NCBI GenBank assembly: GCA_902362925.1
Contig: CABIYL010000005.1
Strand: one strand, 5' to 3'
Length of the DNA: 64,000 bases
Source of the DNA: Pseudoflavonifractor sp902362925
Lineage (GTDB): Bacteria; Bacillota; Clostridia; Oscillospirales; Oscillospiraceae
Of the stretch, positions 54,135 through 63,676 are shown piece after piece (positions within the stretch are counted from its first letter, which is position 1; every line of letters starts with the position of its first letter). The notes under the pieces are model-generated. The model was not told where the DNA came from, searched no databases, and saw nothing but the letters and a program-made list of their open reading frames with translations. The position numbers were made by a program, and so were the translations under genes.

Positions 54135-56207
54135 ATGCTGGAACTGCTGGCCCCCGCCGGGTCCATGGAGGCGGTAACCGCCGCCGTACAGGCCGGCGCA
54201 GACGCGGTCTACATGGGATACGGTGACTTCAACGCCCGCCGCAACGCGAAGAATTTCTCCCGGGAGGAATTTGCGGCGGCGGTTTCTTACTGCCATCTGA
54301 GAGGGGTGAAGGTGTACCTCACCCTCAACACCCTGCTCACCGACCGGGAGATGCCCGAGGGCGCCCGGCTGGCCGCCGAGGCCGGAGAGATCGGCGTGGA
54401 CGCCGTGCTGGTCCAGGACCTGGGCATGCTGCGGGTGCTGCGTCAGGCATCCCCCGACCTGCCCGTCCACGCCTCCACCCAGATGACCGTCCACAACCTG
54501 GACGGCGTCAAGCTGTGCGCCGACCTGGGCATGACCCGTGTGGTGCTCTCCCGTGAGCTGTCCCGGGACCAGATCGCCTATATCTGCCAGAACTCCCCCA
54601 TCGAGATTGAGGTCTTCGGCCACGGCGCCCTGTGCATGTGCTACTCCGGTCAGTGCTTCATGTCCTCCATGATTGGCGGACGGTCGGGCAACCGTGGCCT
54701 GTGCGCCCAGCCCTGCCGCCTGAAGTACGGCTGGAACGGCAAGGCCGACGGCAACCCCCTGTCCCTCAAGGACATGTCCATGGCCGGTCACATCCAGGAG
54801 CTCAAGCGGATGGGCGTGGCCTGCCTGAAGATTGAGGGCCGCATGAAGCGGCCTGAGTACGTGGCGGTGGTCATCTCCATCTACGCCAAGGCCATCAAGG
54901 AAAACCGGGAGCCCACGGCCGAGGAGATTGAGCAGCTCACTGCCGCCTTCTCCCGCCAGGGCTTTACCGACGGGTTCTATCTGGACAAGCAGGGGCCCAA
55001 CATGTTCGGCGTCCGGGAGGAGACCAAGGAGCCCAAGGAGCTCTTTGCCCAGGCACGGGCCATGTACCAGCGGGAGAACCCCCGTGTGCCCGTCACCTTC
55101 TACGCCATGATCCGTCCCGGCGAGCCCGCCCAGGTGGGCGTGGAGGACAGCGCCGGCCGGGTGGCAACCGTCAAGGGCCCCGTCCCCGAGGCCGCCCGCA
55201 CCCGCTCCATCACCACCGAGCAGGTGGAGGAACAGCTGGCCAAGACCGGCGGCACCCCCTACCGCTGCGACAAGGTGCGCGCTCTGGTGGAGGACGGGCT
55301 GTCCCTGCCCCTGTCCGCCCTCAACGCCATGCGGCGCGAGGTGCTGGAGGACCTGTCCCGCCAGCGCACCGCCCTGCCGGAGCGGCGCAGCGGGGAGTTC
55401 CACCCCGGCGCCCGGTACAACAACCGAAAGGAGGCCCCTGAGCTGACCGTGTCCGTCCTCAAGGCCGAGCAGGTCACCACCGCTCTGATGGAGCAGGACC
55501 CCACCCTGGTCTATGTGCCCGCCGGTGAGCTGTACGCCCACCCGGAGACCGTGGAGCTGGCTAAGGGCCGGGTGGCCGTCACCCTGCCCCGTGTGGCCTG
55601 GGACCGTGAGCGGGACGAGCTGGTCAAGCAGCTGGAGAAGGCCAGAGAGCTGGGGGTCACCGACGCCCTGGTGGGCAATCTGGGCATGCTGCCCATCGCC
55701 AAGGAGCTGGGCTTCACCCTCCGGGGCGACTACGGTCTGGAGGTGTACAACGCCCAGGCCCTCAAGGAGCTCAAGAAGATGGGTCTGGTGTCCTGTGCCC
55801 TGTCCTTTGAGCTGAAGCTGGCCCAGGTGCGGGACATCTCCAAGCCCATGGACACCGAGCTCATCACCTACGGCCGCCTGCCCCTGATGATCATGGAGAG
55901 CTGCGTCATCAAGAACCGCTCCGGCCGCTGCAACTGCCACAACGAGAACCTGCTCACCGACCGGAAGGGCAAGCAGTTCCCGGTGGTGAAGGCGCCGGGC
56001 TGCCGCAACGAGATTCTCAACTGCCAAAAGCTGTTCCTTGCCGACCGGCAGGGGGACTATCAGCGCATCGGCCTGTGGGCCCAGCGGCTCATGTTCACCA
56101 CCGAGACCGCCGACGAGTGCGCCCGGGTGGCTGAGCGGTACCGGGGAGCGGGTGACTGGACCCCCGGCGAATACACCAGGGGCCTGTACTACCGGGACGT
56201 GGAGTAA
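54135..56207 (+). CDS. U32-family peptidase / tRNA-rRNA hydroxylation-type protein
   Basis: 690 residues. N-terminal U32 domain (LELLAPAGSMEAVTAAVQAGADAVYMGYGDFNARRNAKNF) with the signature EVFGHGALCMCYSGQCFMSS and CAQPCRLKY cysteines, plus a DUF3656-like middle and a C-terminal U32-like repeat with GRCNCHNENLLTDRKGKQFPV. Related proteins (RlhA, TrhP) act in prephenate-dependent RNA C5-hydroxylation; others are annotated as collagenases. Probable Fe-S protein. ATG 54135 after AAGGAGGA. Confidence 0.9.
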   Translation: MLELLAPAGSMEAVTAAVQAGADAVYMGYGDFNARRNAKNFSREEFAAAVSYCHLRGVKVYLTLNTLLTDREMPEGARLAAEAGEIGVDAVLVQDLGMLRVLRQASPDLPVHASTQMTVHNLDGVKLCADLGMTRVVLSRELSRDQIAYICQNSPIEIEVFGHGALCMCYSGQCFMSSMIGGRSGNRGLCAQPCRLKYGWNGKADGNPLSLKDMSMAGHIQELKRMGVACLKIEGRMKRPEYVAVVISIYAKAIKENREPTAEEIEQLTAAFSRQGFTDGFYLDKQGPNMFGVREETKEPKELFAQARAMYQRENPRVPVTFYAMIRPGEPAQVGVEDSAGRVATVKGPVPEAARTRSITTEQVEEQLAKTGGTPYRCDKVRALVEDGLSLPLSALNAMRREVLEDLSRQRTALPERRSGEFHPGARYNNRKEAPELTVSVLKAEQVTTALMEQDPTLVYVPAGELYAHPETVELAKGRVAVTLPRVAWDRERDELVKQLEKARELGVTDALVGNLGMLPIAKELGFTLRGDYGLEVYNAQALKELKKMGLVSCALSFELKLAQVRDISKPMDTELITYGRLPLMIMESCVIKNRSGRCNCHNENLLTDRKGKQFPVVKAPGCRNEILNCQKLFLADRQGDYQRIGLWAQRLMFTTETADECARVAERYRGAGDWTPGEYTRGLYYRDVE

Positions 56208-56274
56208 AGGGAAACCACTGTCCGGGTATAATAAACACATCAAAACATGAGGGCAGCCGCCCTCCGGAGGCAAT

Positions 56275-56724
56275 ATGAACCTGAAAATCAAGTATGTATC
56301 CCCGAAAATCGGGAAGGAGATCCCCGCGCCCTTTTACGCCAGCGCCGGCGCGGCCGCCATGGACCTGTGCGCCTGCGTGGACGAGCCGGTGACGGTGGAG
56401 CCCAGAGCCCTGGTGTCCATCCCCACCGGCATCGCCATCGCCCTGCCCTCCGCGGAGTATGTGGCCCTGGTGTTCGCCCGCTCCGGCCTGGGCATCAAGC
56501 ATGGCATTACCCTCTCCAACGGCGTGGGCGTCATTGACAGCGACTACCGGGGAGAGATCCGGGTTGGCCTCACCAATCTGTCCGACACGGCCTACACTGT
56601 CTCTCCTGGCGACCGCATCGCCCAGCTGGCGGTGATGCCGGTGGTCCAGGCCCAGCTGGAGGTGTGCGACAGCCTGGACGAGACCGAGCGGGGCCAGGGC
56701 GGCTTCGGCTCCACCGGAAAGTAA
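56275..56724 (+). CDS. dut: dUTP diphosphatase
   Basis: 149 residues; trimeric dUTPase with all five motifs: AAMDLCA, ARSGLGIKHGITLSNGVGVIDSDYRGEI, GDRIAQLAVMPV and the C-terminal GQGGFGSTGK. Hydrolyses dUTP to dUMP. A TATAAT at 56227-56232 lies upstream. First gene of the dut-maf-mreCD-mrdA run. Confidence 0.96.
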   Translation: MNLKIKYVSPKIGKEIPAPFYASAGAAAMDLCACVDEPVTVEPRALVSIPTGIAIALPSAEYVALVFARSGLGIKHGITLSNGVGVIDSDYRGEIRVGLTNLSDTAYTVSPGDRIAQLAVMPVVQAQLEVCDSLDETERGQGGFGSTGK

Positions 56725-56740
56725 AAAGGAGTATCAGAAC

Positions 56741-57331
56741 ATGAAGATTATTCTCGCGTCCCAGTCCCCCCGGCGGAAAGAGCTGCTGGAGCGGATGGGC
56801 ATTCAGGATTTTGAGACCATCTCCCCCAATGTGGACGAGAGCGCCTTCCACGGCCTGCCCCCCGAGGAGCTGGTCCGCCGCCTGTCCGCCGAGAAGGCGG
56901 CCGCTGTGGCCGGAAAGGTGGGGGAGGACGCCATTGTCATCGCCGCCGACACGGTAGTGGCCCTGGAGGGGGCTGTACTGGGCAAGCCCGCCGATGAGCT
57001 GGACGCCTTCAAGATGCTCTCCGCCCTCTCCGGCGTGCGGCATCAGGTGTACACCGGCGTCACCGTCTGCCGTGGCGGGGAGAAGCAGACCGCCCATGAG
57101 GTCACCGACGTCACCTTCCGTGAGCTGAGCGAGCGGGAGATTGAGGACTATATTTCCACCGGCGAGCCCATGGACAAGGCCGGCGCCTACGGCATCCAGG
57201 GCTACGGCGCCCTGCTCATCCAGGGCATCAGCGGCGACTACTACAACGTGATGGGCCTGCCGGTGTGCCGCCTGAGCGGCATGCTCTCCCGCTTCGGGGT
57301 GGACTGCCTCAAGCTGGCCGCCCAGGGGTAA
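56741..57331 (+). CDS. maf: Maf-family nucleotide pyrophosphatase
   Basis: 196 residues: LASQSPRRKELLERMG, ADTVVALEGAVLGKP, TGVTVCRGG and GEPMDKAGAYGIQGYGALLI match Maf, a house-cleaning dTTP/UTP pyrophosphatase linked to septation. Downstream of dut and upstream of mreC, a classical Gram-positive order. Confidence 0.95.
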   Translation: MKIILASQSPRRKELLERMGIQDFETISPNVDESAFHGLPPEELVRRLSAEKAAAVAGKVGEDAIVIAADTVVALEGAVLGKPADELDAFKMLSALSGVRHQVYTGVTVCRGGEKQTAHEVTDVTFRELSEREIEDYISTGEPMDKAGAYGIQGYGALLIQGISGDYYNVMGLPVCRLSGMLSRFGVDCLKLAAQG

Positions 57332-57391
57332 GTACCCCATCTGAGGACATAACTGCTGGAAAGACCCGCTCTGGCGGGTGTGGAGGTTGCT

Positions 57392-58234
57392 TTGAAAGAC
57401 TTTTTCCGCCATAACGGCGTGCTCATTCTCATTATCGCGGTGCTGCTGGCCCTCATTACGCTGGTGACCTCCGTCCTTCTGGGCGGTACGGCCAACCCCA
57501 TCGCCAGCGCTGTGGGCTTTGTCACCACACCCGTGCGCAACGGCATCAACGGCTTTGTCAACTGGGTGGAAGGCGTGTACGACTACGCCTTCCAGTACGA
57601 CCAGCTGGTGGAGGAGAACGAGCAGCTGAAAATCCAGATCGCCGAGATGGAGGAGCAGGTCCGCCAGGCCGAGGCCGACAGCCGGGAGAACGAGCGGCTG
57701 CGCAGCCTGCTGGGCCTGCGGGAGCAGCGGAAAGAGCTGAAGCTGGAGTCGGCCACCGTCACCGCCGTGGAGTCCACCAACTGGTACTCCACCTTCACCA
57801 TCAGCAAGGGTGAGAACATGGGTATTGCCGCCGAGGACTGCGTCATCGACCAGTACGGCAATCTGGTGGGCGTGGTCACCACGGTGGGGCTCAACTGGGC
57901 CACCGTCACCACCATCATCGACACCGACACCGAGATGGGCGGCATCCTGGCCCGCACCGACACCGCCGCCATCCTGGAGGGCGACTTTGCCCTCATGGGA
58001 GAGGGCAAGCTGAAGCTGAGCTACCTGCCCGAGAACACCGACCTGGTGTCCGGGGACGAGGTGCTCACCTCCGGGCGGGGCGGCGTGTACCCGGCGGGGC
58101 TGCTGGTGGGGACCGTGGACACCGTCCACACCGATGACTCGGGCATGACCCGGTACGCCATCATCACCCCATCCGCCGACCTGAACAACCTGCAGCAGGT
58201 GTTTGTCATCACCGACTTTGACATTGTGGAGTAA
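57392..58234 (+). CDS. mreC: Rod-shape protein MreC
   Basis: 280 residues from TTG 57392 (GGAGG at the right distance; GTG 57380 is the alternative). One N-terminal membrane helix (GVLILIIAVLLALITLVTSVLL), a coiled coil (LVEENEQLKIQIAEMEEQVRQAEADSRENERLRSLLG), then the beta-barrel domain with VVTTVGLNWATVTTIIDTDTEMG and SGRGGVYPAGLLVG. No mreB is adjacent. Confidence 0.94.
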   Translation: MKDFFRHNGVLILIIAVLLALITLVTSVLLGGTANPIASAVGFVTTPVRNGINGFVNWVEGVYDYAFQYDQLVEENEQLKIQIAEMEEQVRQAEADSRENERLRSLLGLREQRKELKLESATVTAVESTNWYSTFTISKGENMGIAAEDCVIDQYGNLVGVVTTVGLNWATVTTIIDTDTEMGGILARTDTAAILEGDFALMGEGKLKLSYLPENTDLVSGDEVLTSGRGGVYPAGLLVGTVDTVHTDDSGMTRYAIITPSADLNNLQQVFVITDFDIVE

Positions 58235-58246
58235 GGGGGCGGACAG

Positions 58247-58756
58247 ATGACACAGCGGGATTTTCTCACAAAATGGCTGATTTACGGCCTTGCCCTTCTG
58301 CCCGTGTGGTTTCTGGAGACCTACGTCCTCAGCCGTATCTCCATCTTCGGCGTGTCGCCCACCCTGCTGCCTCTGGCGGCCATCACGGTGGCCGTGCTGG
58401 AGGGGGGCGCGTCGGGTGCAGGCTTCGGCCTGGCCGTGGGCGTGATCTGCGACGCGGTGTACGGCACCAACGGCGCCATGACCCTCTCCCTCACCCTGCT
58501 GGGCGCAGGAGCGGGCATTACCGCCCAGTACCTGGTACGGCAGAACCTGGTGGGCTGCGTGCTCTGCTCCGCCGCCGGGCTCTTCCTCATTGAACTCTTC
58601 CGGGTGGGATGGCGGCTGCTGTTCCAGGTGGCCGACCTGGCCGCCCTGCTGCGGGTGGCCGCCCCCGAATTTATTTTTTCCATGCTTTTTACCCCATTGA
58701 TCTACGCCATCTTCCACTGGGTCTGGAGCCGGACCCAGTTCGCAACCCTGTTCTAA
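58247..58756 (+). CDS. mreD: Rod-shape protein MreD
   Basis: 169 residues, five to six membrane helices; LPLAAITVAVLEGGASGAGFGLAVGVICDAVYG is the usual conserved stretch. Acts with MreC and MrdA in side-wall growth. Confidence 0.88.
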   Translation: MTQRDFLTKWLIYGLALLPVWFLETYVLSRISIFGVSPTLLPLAAITVAVLEGGASGAGFGLAVGVICDAVYGTNGAMTLSLTLLGAGAGITAQYLVRQNLVGCVLCSAAGLFLIELFRVGWRLLFQVADLAALLRVAAPEFIFSMLFTPLIYAIFHWVWSRTQFATLF

Positions 58757-58801
58757 TCCCCGGCGCACCCATGCTCCGGGCAGCCTGTAAGGAGGTACCC
58801 C

Positions 58802-60895
58802 TTGGAAGCCAGACAGTTCCGCGCCCGTCTCCGGGTCATCACCCTGATCCTGGTGCTCATCATCGGCATTTTTACCGCCGTGCTCCACAATCTCCAGATT
58901 GTCCACGGCGCCGACTACCGGGAGAAATCCGTCCGCAACATCACCCAGACCGAGACCGTGGAGGCCGCACGGGGCCAGATTCTGGACCGGTACGGCCGTG
59001 TGCTGGTGTCCAACAAGACCGTCTACCAGGTCACTCTGGACACCTCCCTCATGGGCGAGGAGTCCAAACGCAATCCCATCCTGCTCTCCCTGCTGGAAAT
59101 CTGCCGGGAAGAGGGGGTGGAGTGGACCGACGAGGTGCTGCCCATCTCCATGACCGAGCCTTTCACCTATACCGATACCCTCACCGAGACGGGACAGGCC
59201 CGGTACGAGAAGTTCCTGGAGCAGATGAAGTGGACCGAGGCGGCAGAGCAGGGGCCGGACATCCTGCTGGCCAAGATGCGGGAGTTCTACAAGGTGGACG
59301 ACAGCGTCTCGCCTGAGGACGGCCGGGCACTGGTGGGCGTGCTGTGCGAGCTGCGCATGCGCTCCCTGGATATTGTCCGTACCTCCTACGTGTTCGCCCA
59401 GGACGTGGACATCGACTTCATCTCCCGGGTGAAGGAGGAGGGGCTGGTGGGCGTCACCATCGAGCCCACCACCGTCCGGCAGTACAACACCACCTACGCC
59501 GCCCACCTCCTGGGCCGGGTGGCTCAGATGTATCCTGAAGACTGGGAGTACTACAAGAATATTGACGGCTATTCTATGGACGACACCGTGGGCAAGGACG
59601 GGGTGGAGAAGGCCTTTGAGTCCTACCTGAAGGGCACCGCCGGACAGCGGGCCATCAACACCAACACCAACGGCAAGATTGTCTCCCAGTACTGGCTCAC
59701 CGACAGCGAGACCGGCGAGACTCTGGAGCCCGAGCCGGGCGGCAACGTGAGCCTGACCATTGATATCCGCCTCCAGGAGGTGGCGGAGCGGGCATTGGCC
59801 AACGGCATTGAGAGCCTGGAGTCGGAGTACACCGAGGGCGGCGCCGTGGTGATGACCGACATGACCGGCGGCGTGCTGGCCATGGCCTCCTACCCCACCT
59901 ACGACCTGACCACCATTTACAGCGACACCGCCGCATACAACGAGGCCCTGAACAACCCCCTCAAGCCCTTCAACAACCGGGCCATCTACGGCCTCTACTC
60001 TCCCGGTTCCACCTTCAAGATGATTGTGGGCGTGGCGGCTCTCCAGGAGGGGCTGGTGACCCCCACCGAGAAGATTGAGGACACAGGCCGGTTCCAGTAC
60101 CCGGCGGGGGAGAAATACCCCTACGGCGACTACCACCCCGCCTGTTGGTATTACCTCCAGTACGGCGGAAAGCACGGCATGGAGGACATGGCCAACGCCA
60201 TCAAGGACTCCTGCAACATCTATTTCTTCACCCTGGGCGACCGGCTGGGCATCGACCTCATCGGCGAGTACGCCTCCATGTTCGGCCTGGGGGAGAGTAC
60301 CGGCTTTGAGCTGGGCGGGTACAGCGGCCGGGTGGCCGGTCCCGAGACCAGCGAGGCCCTGGGTATGACCTGGTACGGCGGCGACCTGCTGTCCGCCTCC
60401 ATCGGCCAGGGCAACACCCAGGCCACCCCCCTCCAGCTGGCCAACTACGTGGCCACCCTGGTCAACGGCGGCGACCGGTACTCCACCCACATCCTCCAGA
60501 GCGTCAAGTCCAGCGACTTCTCTGAGGTTGTCTACGAGTATGAGCCCCAGCTGCTGGACAGCGTGGACATCGATGAGGAGAACCTGGAGGCCGTCAAGTA
60601 CGGCATGTACCTGATGGCCAACGAGGGCAGCGTCAAGAACGCCTTTGCCGACCTGCCCGTGGAGGTGGGCGCCAAGACGGGTACCGCCCAGGTGGGCCAG
60701 GTGGACAGCGAGTCCAACGCCGTGCTGGTCTGCTTCGCGCCCTACGACGACCCGGAGATCGCCATCTCCGTGGTGGTGGAGCACGGCGGCAGCGGTACCG
60801 ACCTGGCGGGCATTGCCGCCGAGATTCTGTCCTACTACTTCAGCACCGGCACCACCATGGAGTCGGTGGACGGAGAAAATCAGCTGCTCCACTGA
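58802..60895 (+). CDS. mrdA: Penicillin-binding protein 2 (elongation transpeptidase)
   Basis: 697 residues from TTG 58802 behind AAGGAGGTACC. Single N-terminal anchor, dimerisation domain, transpeptidase with SxxK in YSPGSTFKM, SxN in KDSCNIYF and KTG in GAKTGTAQ. Cross-links peptidoglycan in the elongasome. All catalytic motifs intact. Confidence 0.95.
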   Translation: MEARQFRARLRVITLILVLIIGIFTAVLHNLQIVHGADYREKSVRNITQTETVEAARGQILDRYGRVLVSNKTVYQVTLDTSLMGEESKRNPILLSLLEICREEGVEWTDEVLPISMTEPFTYTDTLTETGQARYEKFLEQMKWTEAAEQGPDILLAKMREFYKVDDSVSPEDGRALVGVLCELRMRSLDIVRTSYVFAQDVDIDFISRVKEEGLVGVTIEPTTVRQYNTTYAAHLLGRVAQMYPEDWEYYKNIDGYSMDDTVGKDGVEKAFESYLKGTAGQRAINTNTNGKIVSQYWLTDSETGETLEPEPGGNVSLTIDIRLQEVAERALANGIESLESEYTEGGAVVMTDMTGGVLAMASYPTYDLTTIYSDTAAYNEALNNPLKPFNNRAIYGLYSPGSTFKMIVGVAALQEGLVTPTEKIEDTGRFQYPAGEKYPYGDYHPACWYYLQYGGKHGMEDMANAIKDSCNIYFFTLGDRLGIDLIGEYASMFGLGESTGFELGGYSGRVAGPETSEALGMTWYGGDLLSASIGQGNTQATPLQLANYVATLVNGGDRYSTHILQSVKSSDFSEVVYEYEPQLLDSVDIDEENLEAVKYGMYLMANEGSVKNAFADLPVEVGAKTGTAQVGQVDSESNAVLVCFAPYDDPEIAISVVVEHGGSGTDLAGIAAEILSYYFSTGTTMESVDGENQLLH

Positions 60896-60928
60896 GCGGC
60901 ATCTGAGAAGAGAAGGGAGGCCTGAGCC

Positions 60929-62179
60929 GTGAAGCGTGTCCTGACTGTCATACTGGCCCTGGCGCTGACGCTGGGGCTGGGCGGCTGCGCCTCCATGCTG
61001 GACCACAACTACACCGTGGTCCAGCCCCACGAGGACGGCCCGACCTCTGACGGCGATGTGATCACTGCTGAGAACTACCAGCAGCTGGAGGACGCGGTCA
61101 TCTACTTTGTGGACCAGGGCATGTCCTACGGCGTGGTCCACCTGTCCAACTACACCCCCACCCAGAGCGATGTGGAGGCCGATGTGGACGCCGCCTGCCT
61201 CTACGCGGTTCAGGAGTACCCCCTGGGGGCCTACGCCGTCAGCTATATCAAACCCCAGACCTCCTATATTGTCTCCTACTATGAGGTGAGCGTGTACATC
61301 AGCTACCGCCGCACCCAGGACCAGGTGAACAGCATCGTCTCGGTCACCGGCACCAGCGCCATCCGGGAGGAACTGCGGGACACCCTGCGCACCTTCGGCG
61401 CGGAGGCGGTGCTCCGGGTGACCTACTTCAACGAGGACGAGGAGTTTATCCAGGAGCTGGTCCGTCAGGCCTACTATGACACGCCCGAGGCCGCTCTTGG
61501 CATGCCGGAGGTGACGGTATCCATCTACCCCGGCCTGCCTGAGGGGGAGGAGACCGCGCCCGGCGGCGTGCGGATTGTGGAGATTCAGCTGAGCTACCCG
61601 GAGGACCCGGAGCTGCTCCAGAAGAAAAAGGAAAAGCTGGTGTCCCAGCTCAGCAGCGCCGCCGCCCACCTGGAGGTAAAGGCCGACCAGGCGGGAATCA
61701 GGACCCTCTTTGACCTGCTGCGGAACACCGCCCAGTACAGCCTGCGGGACAGCGAGGGGCATAAGGTCAACACGGCCTACGCCGCTCTGGTGGACGGCCG
61801 GGCGGACAGCGAGGGCATGGCCCTGGCCTACCAGCTGCTGTGCCAGTACACGGGAATTGAGTGCACCGTGGTGTCCGGCACCCTGGACGGCGCGCCCTGG
61901 TACTGGAACATTGTCACCCTGGCCGACGGTGAGAGCCGCCATGTGGACGCCACCCGGGTGGACGGCTTTGCCCTCCAGGACGCGGAGCTGGCGGCCCAGG
62001 GCTACCAGTGGAACCGGGAGGATTTCCCCAGCTGCGGCATCCAGCCAGCCTCTGAGGAGACCGTCCTGCCCTCTGATATCCCGGTCCCCTCAGAGGTGCC
62101 GGTTCCCTCGGAGATTCCCACCCCTTCCGGCGAGGGGGAAACCCTGATGTCCGTGGGCGTTTTGGGCAAGGAAAAATAA
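60929..62179 (+). CDS. Lipoprotein with degenerate transglutaminase-like domain
   Basis: 416 residues. Lipobox TLGLGGC (C20), N-terminal beta/alpha domain repeating SYxxxxVxVxY patterns (60-200), then a transglutaminase-like core (about 255-350): ADSEGMALAYQLL, PWYWNIVTL, HVDAT. The residue aligned to the catalytic Cys is S294, the one aligned to the His is W324, and D340 is kept, so it should be catalytically dead. A proline-rich tail contains a repeated PVPSE/IP unit. Last gene after mrdA; probably a cell-wall binding accessory of the elongation machinery. Confidence 0.82.
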   Translation: MKRVLTVILALALTLGLGGCASMLDHNYTVVQPHEDGPTSDGDVITAENYQQLEDAVIYFVDQGMSYGVVHLSNYTPTQSDVEADVDAACLYAVQEYPLGAYAVSYIKPQTSYIVSYYEVSVYISYRRTQDQVNSIVSVTGTSAIREELRDTLRTFGAEAVLRVTYFNEDEEFIQELVRQAYYDTPEAALGMPEVTVSIYPGLPEGEETAPGGVRIVEIQLSYPEDPELLQKKKEKLVSQLSSAAAHLEVKADQAGIRTLFDLLRNTAQYSLRDSEGHKVNTAYAALVDGRADSEGMALAYQLLCQYTGIECTVVSGTLDGAPWYWNIVTLADGESRHVDATRVDGFALQDAELAAQGYQWNREDFPSCGIQPASEETVLPSDIPVPSEVPVPSEIPTPSGEGETLMSVGVLGKEK

Positions 62180-62203
62180 AATCAGAAAAAATGAAAAAAA
62201 CAG

Positions 62204-62232
62204 TTGACAGATGGAGCATGAGCCGCTATAAT
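62204..62232 (+). promoter_or_regulatory. Promoter of tRNA-Gly
   Basis: TTGACA (62204-62209), 17-nt spacer, TATAAT (62227-62232). Confidence 0.93.
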
Positions 62233-62246
62233 AACATCTGTCGCTT

Positions 62247-62322
62247 GCGGGTGTAGCTCATCTGGTAGAGCGCCACCTTGCCAAGGTGGAGGTAGCGAGT
62301 TCGAGCCTCGTCACCCGCTCCA
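62247..62322 (+). tRNA. tRNA-Gly (GCC)
   Basis: Acceptor GCGGGTG pairs with CACCCGC, encoded CCA, anticodon GCC at 62280-62282 in the stem CCACC/GGTGG. Confidence 0.95.
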
Positions 62323-62324
62323 GT

Positions 62325-62361
62325 AAAGAAGGACACGATGAAAATCGTGTCCTTCTTTTTT
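62325..62361 (+). terminator. Terminator of tRNA-Gly
   Basis: AAGAAGGACACGAT pairs with ATCGTGTCCTTCTT; GAAA loop; T-run. Confidence 0.93.
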
Positions 62362-62419
62362 GTTTTCCACCCCGGAGTGCTCCGTGAGCCGGGAAAACAT
62401 TTCCTCTATCAGATAAAAT

Positions 62420-62455
62420 GCCGGCCCCCTCTGCCTTGCAGCAGAGGGGGCCGGC
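62420..62455 (-). terminator. Terminator after the leftward lipoprotein gene
   Basis: Fifteen-bp GC stem (62420-62434 with 62441-62455) and a 6-nt loop; minus-strand ATTTTATC tail. Confidence 0.88.
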
Positions 62456-62486
62456 GTTATAAAGGAGGGGGAAACGGGAAGAAGCG

Positions 62487-63674
62487 TTACTCGATGACCA
62501 GGGTGCTGTGGTCGTAGTTCAGGGTGGCGGTGCCGTCGCCGTTGTCGGTCCAGGTTCCGCCGATGTGGCTGGCGTTGACGGGGCCGCCGCCGGTCTCATT
62601 GGCCAGGAAGGTGCCGTCAGGGTAGAGCTCCAGGGTACCGGCGGCCCAGCTGCCCGCCTGGAGGGTGTAGGTGTAGGAGGAACCGGCGGAGACGGTGGTG
62701 GGGGTGGTCATAAAGGCAGTGGAGCCAAAGCCGCCGGCCACATGACCGGCCTCGCCGCCGTTGGCCAGGTCAAAGTTCTCCGCCATGATGGGCCAGTTGA
62801 AGATGTTGTTGGCAAAGCCGTCGGAGTAGGAGTAGCCGTCCACAAAGAGGTGGTTGTCCCCCAGGGTCAGGCCGTCGCTGACGGTGGTGGTGTCCGACGT
62901 GGGGTTGAGCACATAGCTGTTGGTGCTGGTGGCCACGGCGGTGACGGAGTAGGTGGCGCCCCGGGTGAGGGCGTCGGTTACGGTGCCGAAGTTCTCGGGC
63001 GAGACGCCGTCAATGGTGAGGGTGACGGTATCGCTGCTGTCGGCGGTGTTGGTGAAGGTCACGTCCACCTTGTCGGGATAGGCCTCGTACAGGTAGGCGT
63101 TCATATTGGCCACCTGCACGCCCATGGTGCCGTCGAAGGTGTTCCAGTAGTAGTTGATCTCGGGCGCGCTCTGGTTGCCGGTGTAGATGTACTCGGCGGT
63201 GGCGGCGGTGGACATCTGATAGGCGTCGTCGGTCAGGTCGGGGAAGGCGTACACTTTTACCAGATAGTCGCCGAAGGCATACTGGAAGGCGTCGGAGAAG
63301 AGGCCGGAGTAGGTGTTGCTGTCGTTAGCCTCGATGGGGTCGCTGGAGTAGATGAAGGTGTCGTCGTCGGAGGTGGCGTCGGGGGCGCAGAAGTAGATGA
63401 GGTAGTACTCCGCGTTCTCCACGCCGGTAAAGGAGTAGCTGCCGTCCTCGCCCACGGTGAAGTCGGCGGGAGCGGCCAGCTGGACGGCGTCGCTGTCGCT
63501 GCCGGGCGTAGCGGCGGGCTTGTCGGTCTGGCCGGAGGCGAACAGGGTCTTGAGGATGGCGGAGGTGGTGGAGAAATAGGTCTCGGTGTTCTCCGCCAGG
63601 GAGGAGCCGCAGGCGGTGCAGCTCAGGCAGAGCAGGCCTGCCATCAGGCCCAGGAGAAGCTTACGCTTTTTCAT
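62487..63674 (-). CDS. Secreted lipoprotein with beta-rich repeats, unknown function
   Basis: 395 residues. Lipobox LLCLSCTAC, a Ser/Asp-rich linker, then beta-strand rich modules: a carbohydrate-binding-like or Ig-like pair (SYSFTGVENAEYYLIYF, TRGATYSVTAVATSTNSYVL) and a C-terminal lipocalin/META-like segment (GTLELYPDGTFLAN, HIGGTWTDNGDGTATLNYDHSTL). The 3 nt after the stop of the upstream membrane gene suggests an operon. AAAGGAG precedes ATG 63674. No named family; surface binding is inferred. Confidence 0.75.
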   Translation of the reverse strand: MKKRKLLLGLMAGLLCLSCTACGSSLAENTETYFSTTSAILKTLFASGQTDKPAATPGSDSDAVQLAAPADFTVGEDGSYSFTGVENAEYYLIYFCAPDATSDDDTFIYSSDPIEANDSNTYSGLFSDAFQYAFGDYLVKVYAFPDLTDDAYQMSTAATAEYIYTGNQSAPEINYYWNTFDGTMGVQVANMNAYLYEAYPDKVDVTFTNTADSSDTVTLTIDGVSPENFGTVTDALTRGATYSVTAVATSTNSYVLNPTSDTTTVSDGLTLGDNHLFVDGYSYSDGFANNIFNWPIMAENFDLANGGEAGHVAGGFGSTAFMTTPTTVSAGSSYTYTLQAGSWAAGTLELYPDGTFLANETGGGPVNASHIGGTWTDNGDGTATLNYDHSTLVIE

Positions 63675-63676
63675 GG

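Noticed and set aside
56570..61942. A 1790-codon open frame on the minus strand opposite dut to mrdA
   Set aside because: Same reason: antisense of well-recognised genes, with low-complexity translation.
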